Made by a program: the position numbers and the translations under genes
Shown here: positions 1 through 7,454 of the stretch, one piece after another
Numbering within the stretch: the first letter of the stretch is position 1
Layout: every line of letters begins with the position of its first letter
The notes under the pieces: generated by a model
Told to the model about the DNA's origin: nothing
The model's database searches: none
Seen by the model: the letters and a program-made list of their open reading frames with translations, nothing else
From: Actinomycetota bacterium
GTDB lineage: Bacteria > Actinomycetota > Humimicrobiia > Humimicrobiales > Humimicrobiaceae
Length of the DNA stretch: 14,415 bases
Assembly (NCBI GenBank): GCA_028697935.1
Contig: JAQVEM010000018.1
Coordinates: 1-14,415 of the forward strand
Reading direction: 5' to 3'

Positions 1-224
1 CAGATTTTTATTCCTTCAATGTTTACTTTAGTTTCATTAAATACTTTAAGAAGTTCTTCTGGAAAATTCTTCCCAATCTTTGTGACTATCCCTACATCCA
101 CACCAAGAGAAGCTAGGCATACTGATGAATATGCTACAGGGCTTCCAAGCACAGGATATATTTCCCTGTCGGGAAAGATTATTTTTTCTTTTAATATATG
201 CCCGAGTATAACTATATCTACCAA
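1..224 (-). CDS. PfkB-family carbohydrate kinase, N-terminal fragment (possibly inositol kinase)
   Basis: The first 74 codons are present; the gene runs off the left edge. The translation opens VDIVILGHILKEKIIF and continues GSPVAYSSVCLASLGVDVGIVTKIG, the N-terminal substrate-binding layout of ribokinase/PfkB kinases: a G(S/G)xxA helix followed by the LGxxVxxVxxIGxD-like strand. Catalytic residues lie in the missing C-terminal part. I chose a TTG start at 224-222: AGGAG (236-232) sits 7 bases upstream, and no other start fits. It overlaps the stop of the upstream inositol-phosphate synthase gene by 7 bases, so the two are almost certainly co-transcribed and translationally coupled. Known PfkB enzymes include myo-inositol kinases. 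The partnership with inositol-phosphate synthase makes an inositol-related substrate attractive, but that is inference; another sugar is possible. Confidence 0.8.
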   Translation of the reverse strand, partial: MVDIVILGHILKEKIIFPDREIYPVLGSPVAYSSVCLASLGVDVGIVTKIGKNFPEELLKVFNETKVNIEGIKI

Positions 225-1300
225 TTTATTTCTCCTGCAATAAACTTCTCACAATTGTCTTGAGCTTCCTTGTCAGGAAATTTTTTTGGAGGATGTTTCA
301 TAAGATATGAAGATACTGAATAAAGTGGACCTCCTATTTCTCTGTTTAAAGCTATCTTTGCATATCTTATTGCATCTATTATTATTCCAGCTGCATTAGC
401 AGAGTCTTCAATCGATGCTTCAAGCCATATTCTTACAGGGTTACCACCAAAATTTTCAGCATCAAAATATAATCTGCATACTTTATTGTCTCTCTGCAGA
501 CCTATGAACCCAAAACCTACAGATACTTCAGCTTTATACGGAATAAGACTCTCAACAGAATCTTTTTTAGAGAACTCTTTTGATTCTCCCCTCTTAACAA
601 GATTTACGAAGTCCGTATTACCGGCGAAATTAAGCTGTGATGTTTTATTTATCTTTACACCTCTGTCCACACATAACTGTGTTAGTACTCTGTGGAGAAT
701 AGTGGCTCCTATCTGGGATTTTATATCATCACCTATAAGTGGAACTTTAGCTTTCTTTGCTTTCTCTATATATTCTTTATCACTGGATATAAAGGTAGGC
801 ATACAGTTTATAAATGCGCAACCTGCTTCAATAGCACAATCTGCATAAAATTTTGCTGCTTCATCTGAACCTGTGGGTATATAGTTAACAAGTATTTCAG
901 CTCCGGAGTCTTTAAGTTCTTTTACCACATCACATGGTTTTAAATCATCAGCTACGTCATAAAATTTTCTTAAATGATCTGGCGCCCCATCCATTATTGG
1001 AGCCATTTTTACTTCAACATTTAGTTTTGGAACATCTGCAAATATTGTCATATTATTTGGCTTTGCAAATATTGCCTCTGAAAGATCTCTGCCCACTTTT
1101 GCTCTATCTATATCAAAGGCACTAACATATTTTATGTCTCTTATCTTATAGCCTCCCAGTACAGGATGCATTAATCCAGGTATCCACTCAGAATTATCTT
1201 CAACATCATAATATTTATACACCCCCTGAATAAGATGTGATGCACAGCATCCTACTCCTACAATTGCTACTTTAATTTCTTTACCTTCCACTTTTTCCAT
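218..1300 (-). CDS. ino1: Inositol-3-phosphate synthase (myo-inositol-1-phosphate synthase)
   Basis: This enzyme converts glucose-6-phosphate to 1L-myo-inositol 1-phosphate with internally recycled NAD+. It is the first step to inositol lipids and other inositol solutes, and acts in the cytosol. The 360-residue length matches the short mycobacterial/archaeal type rather than the roughly 510-residue eukaryotic one. Visible family features are the N-terminal Rossmann strand VAIVGVGCCAS, LMHPVLGGYKIRDI, SEAIFAKPNN, GDDIKSQIGATILHR with the conserved catalytic-region lysine, NFAGNTDF, EDSANAAGIIIDAIR, and GGPLYSVSSYLMKHPP near the C-terminus. The usual Asn of the GNCAS loop is Cys here. The ATG at 1300-1298 is preferred over the adjacent upstream TTG because GGAGGG lies 5 bases before it. 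It is the first gene of a pair with the PfkB kinase and diverges from a LacI regulator. Confidence 0.95.
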   Translation of the reverse strand: MEKVEGKEIKVAIVGVGCCASHLIQGVYKYYDVEDNSEWIPGLMHPVLGGYKIRDIKYVSAFDIDRAKVGRDLSEAIFAKPNNMTIFADVPKLNVEVKMAPIMDGAPDHLRKFYDVADDLKPCDVVKELKDSGAEILVNYIPTGSDEAAKFYADCAIEAGCAFINCMPTFISSDKEYIEKAKKAKVPLIGDDIKSQIGATILHRVLTQLCVDRGVKINKTSQLNFAGNTDFVNLVKRGESKEFSKKDSVESLIPYKAEVSVGFGFIGLQRDNKVCRLYFDAENFGGNPVRIWLEASIEDSANAAGIIIDAIRYAKIALNREIGGPLYSVSSYLMKHPPKKFPDKEAQDNCEKFIAGEINW

Positions 1301-1385
1301 CAAATCCCTCCATTAAAATTTATAAATGTATTTAAAAACTTATTTAAAATAGTTTAAAATTCTAAATATTGATTTATTATTAAAT

Positions 1386-1415
1386 ATAATATAAGCTTAC
1401 TACTATTGTTATCAA
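1386..1415 (-). promoter_or_regulatory. Predicted sigma-70-type promoter of the inositol synthase/kinase pair
   Basis: On the minus strand TTGATA (1415-1410) is followed after 18 bases by TATTAT (1391-1386), each 5 of 6 to consensus. The predicted start is near 1380, about 80 bases before the synthase ATG. The -35 box lies inside the 39-bp inverted repeat, so a protein bound there would block RNA polymerase. This is a motif match only. Confidence 0.55.
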
Positions 1416-1439
1416 TAACTGTTATTGATAACAATAGTA
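1401..1439. promoter_or_regulatory. 39-bp perfect inverted repeat, putative LacI-family operator
   Basis: The left arm TACTATTGTTATCAATAAC (1401-1419) and right arm (1421-1439) are exact reverse complements around a single T at 1420. Each arm itself contains a near-palindrome: GTTATCAATAAC at 1408-1419 and GTTATTGATAAC at 1421-1432, placed 13 bases apart. This looks like two adjacent dimer sites. It covers the -35 box of the synthase promoter and lies 16 bp upstream of the -35 box of the divergent lacI-type gene. A role as operator for that regulator is inferred. The dyad has no T-run, so a terminator is unlikely. Confidence 0.7.
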
Positions 1440-1455
1440 ACCTATATAAATTGGG

Positions 1456-1484
1456 TTGTCAATATTAAAATTAAGAAATAAAAT
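1456..1484 (+). promoter_or_regulatory. Predicted promoter of the LacI-family regulator gene
   Basis: TTGTCA (1456-1461), a 17-base spacer, and TAAAAT (1479-1484); both boxes are 5 of 6 to consensus. This gives a leader of roughly 50 bases before the ATG at 1544. Confidence 0.55.
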
Positions 1485-1512
1485 AATTTTTATATAAAGT
1501 TTTTAGGTTTAA

Positions 1513-1530
1513 CAATAATGATTACTATTG
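1513..1530. promoter_or_regulatory. Second, imperfect operator-like dyad over the lacI-type ribosome binding site
   Basis: CAATAATGATTACTATTG is an imperfect dyad, 7 of 9 pairs matching. Its right half TTACTATTG is the exact reverse complement of CAATAGTAA at 1432-1440 in the large inverted repeat. It ends on the GGAG ribosome binding site (1530-1533), 10 bases before the regulator's ATG. Autoregulation or looping with the main site, about 100 bp away, is inferred. Confidence 0.35.
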
Positions 1531-1543
1531 GAGTTATAGAATA

Positions 1544-2554
1544 ATGGTTAACATCTATGAAATAGCTAAAAAAGCTGGTGTATCACATATGACAGTGTCC
1601 AGAGCTTTTAACAATCCCGAACTTGTAAGTGAAAAAACCAGAAATAAAATAATGAAGATTGCAAACGAATCTGGATATAGGCCGAGTCAGGTGGCCAGAA
1701 GTATGCGTACCAAAAAAACTAATTATATAGGATTGATTCTTCCTGATATAATAAATCCATTCTTTCCTGAGATTGTAAGAGGAGTTGATGATTATGCAAG
1801 AAAAGACAAGTATAATGTTATTCTTGCAAATACTGACAATGATTATGAAGTTCAGGCGTCTTTAGTAGAAATGTTCCTAAGCCGTGGTATTGATGGAATA
1901 ATTCTGAGTGGTATTGCTGGTGGTAAAAAAGATACTGAATTGCTAAATAATATTATCAAGAAAGGTATACCGACAGTACTGATTGATAGATATATACCTG
2001 ATGTAAATTCATCTTACGTTATTACAGATAATTTTAGGGCAGCTTATGATGCTACAAATTATTTAGTTGGACTTGGTCATGAAAGAATTGGGGTAATTTC
2101 TTCACCTCAGAAAATTAAAATATTCCAGGATAGACTCAGGGGATATAAGGCTGCTCTTAATGATAATGATATTGTATTCAGAGATGAATATATATTTGAA
2201 GGTGATGAAAGTATATCAAGTGGCTACAAAACAGCAAAAAATTTATTTACAAAATACGATGATTTTACTGCAATTTTTGCTATGTGCGATTTTATGGCTT
2301 TTGGGATATACAAATACTGTAGAGAAAACAACATTATAATACCCGATGATCTTTCTGTAATAAGTATAGATAACATTTATACCTCAGCTTTTCTAACTCC
2401 GCCGCTTACGACAATGTCACAAAAAAAATATGAAATGGGCTATAGTGCAGCAAAAATTTTAATAGAAAGCATTAAGAAAAACAAAATACCTGACACCCAG
2501 CTGGTACTTAAGGCAAAATTAATTGAAAGGCAATCCTGCAAAAAAGTTAAATAA
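1544..2554 (+). CDS. LacI-family transcriptional regulator
   Basis: A 336-residue protein of usual LacI/GalR length. Residues 1-50 form the DNA-binding helix-turn-helix (IYEIAKKAGVSHMTVSRAFNN, then VSEKTRNKIMKIANESGYRPSQVARSM). A hinge helix and a periplasmic-binding-protein-like effector domain follow (IGLILPDIINPFFPEIVRG, GIDGIILSG, RYIPDVNSSYVITDNFRAAYDATNYLVGLGHERIGVIS, FAMCDFMAFGIY, DLSVISIDNI). The hinge carries Met in ARSMRT where LacI and PurR have the intercalating Leu. GGAG at 1530-1533 supports the ATG. It is the only plus-strand gene of the window and diverges from inositol-phosphate synthase plus the PfkB kinase, the likely targets together with its own promoter. The effector is unknown; a sugar, inositol or a sugar phosphate would be usual for the family. 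Confidence 0.92.
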   Translation: MVNIYEIAKKAGVSHMTVSRAFNNPELVSEKTRNKIMKIANESGYRPSQVARSMRTKKTNYIGLILPDIINPFFPEIVRGVDDYARKDKYNVILANTDNDYEVQASLVEMFLSRGIDGIILSGIAGGKKDTELLNNIIKKGIPTVLIDRYIPDVNSSYVITDNFRAAYDATNYLVGLGHERIGVISSPQKIKIFQDRLRGYKAALNDNDIVFRDEYIFEGDESISSGYKTAKNLFTKYDDFTAIFAMCDFMAFGIYKYCRENNIIIPDDLSVISIDNIYTSAFLTPPLTTMSQKKYEMGYSAAKILIESIKKNKIPDTQLVLKAKLIERQSCKKVK

Positions 2555-2834
2555 ATATTAAATTTAGGATTTGTGTTTGCATATTTTATGATTATTATCT
2601 TGTACTATCCAAGCTTAGTAATTATATTCTAATGAACAAGCAGATAAAAACATCTTAAAATTTAGAAAAACTATCCAATCTTCCTGAAGTCTATTTTATT
2701 AAAACAGAATATAAGCACATATGAAAAAATTATCACTGCCCGTCAACAATATAATTATGATGCAATGCAAGAGTTTTTACTTTAAGTTCTCAATTTTTTA
2801 CAAGCAACTGTTGGATGCATTATTTTAATATATG
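2555..2834. other. AT-rich intergenic region between convergent genes
   Basis: It lies between the ends of the LacI-type gene and the phosphofructokinase gene. I see no convincing terminator for the regulator and no gene with a ribosome binding site. The phosphofructokinase terminator lies immediately to its right. Confidence 0.5.
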
Positions 2835-2872
2835 AAAAATCTTTAGATAATGCATCTCCTAATGCATTATCT
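2835..2872 (-). terminator. Predicted intrinsic terminator of the phosphofructokinase gene
   Basis: A perfect 11-bp stem AGATAATGCAT / ATGCATTATCT (arms 2845-2855 and 2862-2872) with a 6-base loop. On the minus strand it is followed by AAAGA and then a five-T run. The stem overlaps the last codons and stop of the gene and is poor in G+C, so its strength is uncertain. Confidence 0.55.
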
Positions 2873-3890
2873 TTGAAATTTCGTAAAGCTCCATATCTAC
2901 AGGCTTTTCTTCTTTTATTGCTTGTTCCAGAGGAACCGAAGTTACTATACCATTTTCTATAACTGCCATCTCACCAAACTTACCCTCATGGATAAGCTCA
3001 ACTGCTTTTACGCCCAGTTTTATTCCAACTATCCTATCAAAACCTGTAGATTTTCCACCTCTTTGAAGATGTCCAAGTATTGTTACCCTTGTGCCATAAC
3101 CGGTCCTTTTTTCAATTTCCTTTGCAATTACATTACCTACTCCGCCAAGCCTTACATGACCAAAACTGTCAATCTCACCAGAACTGGAGACCTGTCCTTC
3201 AACTTCAGCAGGTTTTGCTCCTTCAGCTACTACAATTATACAGAACTCTCTCCCCTCTGCTTTCCTCTCTTCAATAACATTTATAATATCATCATAGTCA
3301 AAAGGAACCTCGGGAATTAAAATAACATCTGCCCCTCCAGCAATACCTCCATTTAATGCAAGATGTCCTGCATATCTTCCCATTACTTCCACTATCATTA
3401 TCCTGTGATGTGAGCATGCTGTTGTATGAAGCCTGTCAATACAATCAGTTACAACTTCTAGAGCCGATTCGTAGCCTATAGCATAATCTGAATGAGCAAT
3501 GTCATTATCAATTGTCTGTGGAATTCCCACTCCCTTTATACCATACTGTGTTAATCTTGTAATAGCTCCATTGGTATCATCCCCACCAATAGTTATTATT
3601 GCATCAAGCTCAAACTTCTCCATATTTTCTTTTATTTTTTCAACACCATTTTCCACTTTAAAGGGATTTGTTCTGGATGTTCCCAGTATTGTACCGCCTT
3701 CGGCGTGTATCCCGGAAACCGTTTCCCTGGTAATTTCAAACAAGTTACCTTCTATCATACCTTCCCAGCCATCTTTTATCCCCATTACTTTATATCCATA
3801 CTGAGAAGCCTTTAGAAAAATTGCTTTTGTTGCTGCGTTTATTGCCGGAGAATCTCCTCCACCTGTTAGAATACCTATTTTTTTAATCAT
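2859..3890 (-). CDS. pfkA: 6-phosphofructokinase, mixed ATP/PPi clade
   Basis: This enzyme phosphorylates fructose 6-phosphate to fructose 1,6-bisphosphate in glycolysis (reversibly if PPi-linked). It has 343 residues, in the normal range. Motifs in order: GGGDSPAINAA near 10-20 (phosphoryl-donor loop), GGTILGTSRTNPF around 65-77, GGDDT at 102-106, PQTIDND at 124-130 with the catalytic Asp128, VEVMGRYAG around 168-175, EGAKPAE, and TRVTILGHLQRGG for sugar-phosphate binding. GGDD, with Asp at the position equivalent to E. coli Gly104, is the PPi-type signature. The usual PPi-type Lys of PKTIDND is Gln125 here, so donor specificity cannot be read off. The ATG at 3890 has only a weak purine-rich ribosome binding site. 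It appears to be a single gene, 314 bases downstream of gatB. Confidence 0.95.
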   Translation of the reverse strand: MIKKIGILTGGGDSPAINAATKAIFLKASQYGYKVMGIKDGWEGMIEGNLFEITRETVSGIHAEGGTILGTSRTNPFKVENGVEKIKENMEKFELDAIITIGGDDTNGAITRLTQYGIKGVGIPQTIDNDIAHSDYAIGYESALEVVTDCIDRLHTTACSHHRIMIVEVMGRYAGHLALNGGIAGGADVILIPEVPFDYDDIINVIEERKAEGREFCIIVVAEGAKPAEVEGQVSSSGEIDSFGHVRLGGVGNVIAKEIEKRTGYGTRVTILGHLQRGGKSTGFDRIVGIKLGVKAVELIHEGKFGEMAVIENGIVTSVPLEQAIKEEKPVDMELYEISKIMH

Positions 3891-4204
3891 CTTCTTTCTT
3901 TCTATTATTTATATTTGCCAATGTTAAATATTAACTATTAATGCCATTAGTCACCAGGTTTATTAATATAATTATTTATAAATTCCATGTGTTCAACCAG
4001 ATAAATTTTATATGTATCGTTAAAAGATTTTATATGCTCAGATAAACAAACTGCATATATTTTAATTGCTTATTTAAGCACTTAAAAAATTACAAAAGAC
4101 AAAAATTCCCTGTCTAAAAATTTACCAGAACACAGAAAACATGCTCAATTAATTTATTTTAAAAACTTTCCAGGTTTAAAATTATATAAATTTTTCCTTC
4201 ATAA
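3891..4204. other. AT-rich gap between gatB and the phosphofructokinase gene
   Basis: It should contain the end of the gat transcript and the phosphofructokinase promoter. On the minus strand I see only a short AGACA/TGTCT hairpin near 4095-4115 followed by a T-rich stretch, a small dyad TGCTTATTTAAGCA around 4067, and several TATAAA/TATAAT-like boxes without a matching -35. No gene is seen. Confidence 0.45.
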
Positions 4205-5662
4205 TTAAACTATTTTTTTTCTTATAATTTTATTTGCCAGCTGAGGATTTGCTTTACCTTTTGTCTTAGCCATAACCTGCCCTATCAAAAAACTCATAGC
4301 TTTTTCTTTACCTTCCCTGAACTGTTCTACGGGCCCGGGGTTCTCCTTTATAACTTCATCAATAATGCTTTCCAGTATACTTTCATCACTTACCTGCTCA
4401 AGACCTCTCTCTGTAATAATTTTTTCAGGACCTTTTCCAGTTGTAAACATCTCCTCAAATACTGATTTTGCCATCCTGGAGCTAATTTTGCCCTTATCTA
4501 CCATTTCAAGCATTTTGCACATATTGCAGGGTGTTATCTTGCTCTCCTTTATAGCTATTTTTTCTTTATTCAGCAGAGCACTAAAATCACCCATTATCCA
4601 ATTTGCAATGTTCTTCGGGTTATCATAATATCTACAACACTCTTCAAAATAATCAGCAATCTCCATATTATTAGCAAGAAATCTGGAGTCCTCTGCCGAT
4701 AATCCATATCTTTCTTTAAATCTTCTGGCTTTTGCCAGTGGTAGCTCTGGAATTGTTTTCCTTATAGTCTCTATTGTTTCATCTTCAAGGCAAATCGGGA
4801 CCAGGTCAGGTTCAGGAAAATACCTGTAGTCCTGAGCTTCTTCCTTTGATCGCATTGCTTTTGTAGTCCCGGTTTTGCTATCATAATGCCTTGTTTGCTG
4901 TATTACTTTATCCCCGGATTCAACAACCTTAATTTGACGTTTTATCTCATATTCCAGCCCTTTCTGGAGAAATTTGAATGAATTTAAATTCTTGATTTCT
5001 GTTTTTGTTCCGATTTTACTGCTATTTTTCTCTCTTACTGAAACATTGGCATCACACCGCATACTTCCTTCCTCCATACTGCAATCACTCACATCCAGAA
5101 AAAGAATTAAATTACGTAATGCTATTAAATATTCCCTCGCTTCCTCAGGTGACCTTATATCCGGCTCGGTGACAATTTCTATCAGAGGTGTCCCTGACCT
5201 GTTATAATCAACAATTGTAGCCTTGGATTCACTTATCCTGCCCGTAACACCAGTATGGACAAGTTTTCCAGTATCTTCCTCCATATGCACTCTCGTTATA
5301 CCAACTCTTCTTGTATAATTACCCATGTCAACATCCAGATATCCAGAGGAGCTAAGAGGTATGTCATACTGCGAAATTTGATAGTTTTTTGCCATATCAG
5401 GATAAAAATAATTTTTCCTGTGAAATATTGTATATTTATTAACTTTACAGTTTAATGCAAGGGCTATTTTTATAGCATATTCTACTGCTTTCCAATTTGT
5501 TACAGGTAAAGAACCGGGGTGGCCAAGACAAACCGGACAGGTAAATTTATTCTTTTCTTCTCCAAATGAAAGTCTGCACCCGCAAAACATTTTTGTAACA
5601 GTTGACAACTCAACATGTGTTTCAAGGCCTATAACCGCTTCGTATTTATTTTCTCTTTCCAT
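4205..5662 (-). CDS. gatB: Aspartyl/glutamyl-tRNA(Asn/Gln) amidotransferase subunit B
   Basis: GatB binds the misacylated tRNA, activates the Glu/Asp side chain with ATP, and passes ammonia from GatA onto it. The 485-residue length is typical. Residues 10-19 read VIGLETHVEL, the conserved active-site start. Cys27, Cys29, Cys42 and Cys45 (FCGC and TCPVCLGHPGSLPV) form the zinc site. HRKNYFYPDMAKNYQISQYD, EEGSMRCDANVS and YRYFPEPDLVP follow. The C-terminal tRNA-binding tail (from about residue 330) ends with GKEKAMSFLIGQVMAKTKGKANP. The reading frame extends 40 codons further upstream to a TTG (5782), but that has no ribosome binding site and encodes only charged sequence. The ATG at 5662, with AAGGGG 7 bases upstream, aligns with the family start. 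It follows gatA after an unusually long 266-base gap. Confidence 0.96.
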   Translation of the reverse strand: MERENKYEAVIGLETHVELSTVTKMFCGCRLSFGEEKNKFTCPVCLGHPGSLPVTNWKAVEYAIKIALALNCKVNKYTIFHRKNYFYPDMAKNYQISQYDIPLSSSGYLDVDMGNYTRRVGITRVHMEEDTGKLVHTGVTGRISESKATIVDYNRSGTPLIEIVTEPDIRSPEEAREYLIALRNLILFLDVSDCSMEEGSMRCDANVSVREKNSSKIGTKTEIKNLNSFKFLQKGLEYEIKRQIKVVESGDKVIQQTRHYDSKTGTTKAMRSKEEAQDYRYFPEPDLVPICLEDETIETIRKTIPELPLAKARRFKERYGLSAEDSRFLANNMEIADYFEECCRYYDNPKNIANWIMGDFSALLNKEKIAIKESKITPCNMCKMLEMVDKGKISSRMAKSVFEEMFTTGKGPEKIITERGLEQVSDESILESIIDEVIKENPGPVEQFREGKEKAMSFLIGQVMAKTKGKANPQLANKIIRKKIV

Positions 5663-5928
5663 AATTTTTCCCCTTACCAATACTTCTTTCTTTATCCGCT
5701 TTTTATGCTCCTGCTTAATTTTACTCGTGATTTCTTTTAACTTGTGCTCATGCTCTTCTCTTTGCCAGCAGCTATTCAACAAGATTAATAAGAGTCAGAG
5801 TCCGAATTTTCAAAGTCCCAAACCATATTTCGATTTCTAAGTTTTTAATAAAGAAGCTTTTGACCATTTAAGTCAGACTTCTATTGATTACTCCTTCTAA
5901 ACAAAGAAGAAGAAAAACACCTAAAACT

Positions 5929-7395
5929 CTAAAGCCCGGGTTTCTTATCAAACCCTATTGCCTTTTCCAGACTATAAGCTACTCTTAAAACATTATCCTC
6001 TCTTAATATATTCCCAATTATCTGCACACCGATGGGCAATCCTTCTTCTGAAAGTCCTGCAGGGATCGAAACTGCTGGAAGCCCGGCAATATTAGCAGGC
6101 AATGTACATATGTCTGATAAATACATGGTAAGCGGATCTTCTATTTTTTCACCAATTCTAAATGCTGTAGTCGGAGATGTGGGAGAAAGCAGAACATCAA
6201 ATTTACTGAAAGCCTTCTTAAAATCATTTACTATAAGTGTTCTTACCTTTTGTGCCTTTTCATAATATGCGTCATAATAACCTGCAGACAGGCAGTATGT
6301 CCCGATAATTATTCTTCTTTTAACTTCATCGCCAAAACCCTTTGTTCTGGTTTTTCTGTACATTTCCCTGAGAGTCTGCGCTTCTGTATCCCTGTAACCA
6401 TACCTCACTCCATCAAACCGGGCCAGGTTAGAGCTAGCTTCAGATGAACTTATAATACAATAAACGCTGAGTGCATGTTTAAGGCCAGGAATTGAAACTT
6501 CCTCAACCTTTGCTCCCATATCTTCAGCAAGTTTAATTACATACAAAACTTTTTCCTTTACTTCTGGAGCAATACCCTCAACCATAAGTTCCTCAGGTAT
6601 TCCTATTTTTAATCCCTTTATATCCGGTATAAGAAAACTTTTATAGTCAGGAGCATCCATGTTGATAGATGTAGAATCATTCTTATCATACCCGCATATC
6701 ACATTTAGCATTGATGCACAGTCTTCAACATCTTTTGTAATCGAGCCTATCTGGTCAAGAGAAGATGCAAATGCTACAGCACCATATCTTGATACCATAC
6801 CGTAAGTTGGTTTAAACCCTACAACACCACAGAGAGCTGCAGGTTGCCTTATGGAACCTCCTGTATCGGTTCCCAGAGCACATATTGCTTCTCCTGCTGC
6901 AACACTTGCAGCCGGCCCACCACTTGAGCCACCCGGCACTCTTGTTGTGTCCCAGGGATTTTTTACCGGCCCAAAATACGAACTCTCATTTGATGAGCCC
7001 ATCGCAAACTCATCCATATTGGCTTTTCCTATCATAACATAATTGCAACCTTTAAGTTTTTTTATAACAGTTGCATCATATCCTGGAACATAATCTTCAA
7101 GCATACGGGAAGCACAGGTAGTCTTTATACCTTCAGTACATATATTATCCTTTATAGCAACGGGTATCCCTGTCAGGTCACAAATCTTTTCACCTCTGGC
7201 TATAAGCCTGTCTACTTCCCGGGCGGTAGAAAGGGCCTTCTCTTTCTCAATATTTATAAAAGAGTTTAATCTGTCTTCAATTTCTTCAATCCTGGTAATT
7301 ACATCAGTAGTTATTTCAGTACATGTTATTTCTTTTTTTAAAAGTTTTTTATTTAATTCGTTAGCAGTAAAATTATAAAGATTATAATTTTTCAC
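5929..7395 (-). CDS. gatA: Aspartyl/glutamyl-tRNA(Asn/Gln) amidotransferase subunit A
   Basis: GatA is the glutaminase subunit: it hydrolyses glutamine and supplies ammonia to GatB through an internal tunnel. It has 488 residues, normal for the family. The amidase-signature triad is Lys82 (PVAIKDNIC), cis-Ser157 (GGSSGG) and nucleophile Ser181 (GTDTGGSIRQPAA). Each is shifted by 3 from the S. aureus numbering. The signature reads GGSSGGPAA where GGSSGGSAA is usual, a change adjacent to but not in the triad. The start is GTG at 7395-7393 with AGGTGAG 6 bases upstream. It lies 59 bases downstream of gatC and is surely in the same transcript. Confidence 0.97.
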   Translation of the reverse strand: MKNYNLYNFTANELNKKLLKKEITCTEITTDVITRIEEIEDRLNSFINIEKEKALSTAREVDRLIARGEKICDLTGIPVAIKDNICTEGIKTTCASRMLEDYVPGYDATVIKKLKGCNYVMIGKANMDEFAMGSSNESSYFGPVKNPWDTTRVPGGSSGGPAASVAAGEAICALGTDTGGSIRQPAALCGVVGFKPTYGMVSRYGAVAFASSLDQIGSITKDVEDCASMLNVICGYDKNDSTSINMDAPDYKSFLIPDIKGLKIGIPEELMVEGIAPEVKEKVLYVIKLAEDMGAKVEEVSIPGLKHALSVYCIISSSEASSNLARFDGVRYGYRDTEAQTLREMYRKTRTKGFGDEVKRRIIIGTYCLSAGYYDAYYEKAQKVRTLIVNDFKKAFSKFDVLLSPTSPTTAFRIGEKIEDPLTMYLSDICTLPANIAGLPAVSIPAGLSEEGLPIGVQIIGNILREDNVLRVAYSLEKAIGFDKKPGL

Positions 7396-7454
7396 CTGGT
7401 TCTCACCTGACCTGTTTCTCCCCTTATTCTTGATATTTTAATCTATTTTTTATT

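Noticed and set aside
2721..2831. Plus-strand 36-codon frame (MKKLSLPVNN...) between the regulator and phosphofructokinase genes
   Set aside because: No ribosome binding site, no recognisable domain, and it overlaps the terminator region.
5663..5782. Extending gatB 40 codons upstream to a TTG start
   Set aside because: There is no ribosome binding site at the TTG. The ATG at 5662 has AAGGGG at good spacing and matches the usual GatB N-terminus.
5780..5880. Minus-strand 31-codon frame (MVKSFFIKNL...) between gatA and gatB
   Set aside because: No ribosome binding site and no similarity I recognise; AT-rich sequence gives such frames by chance.
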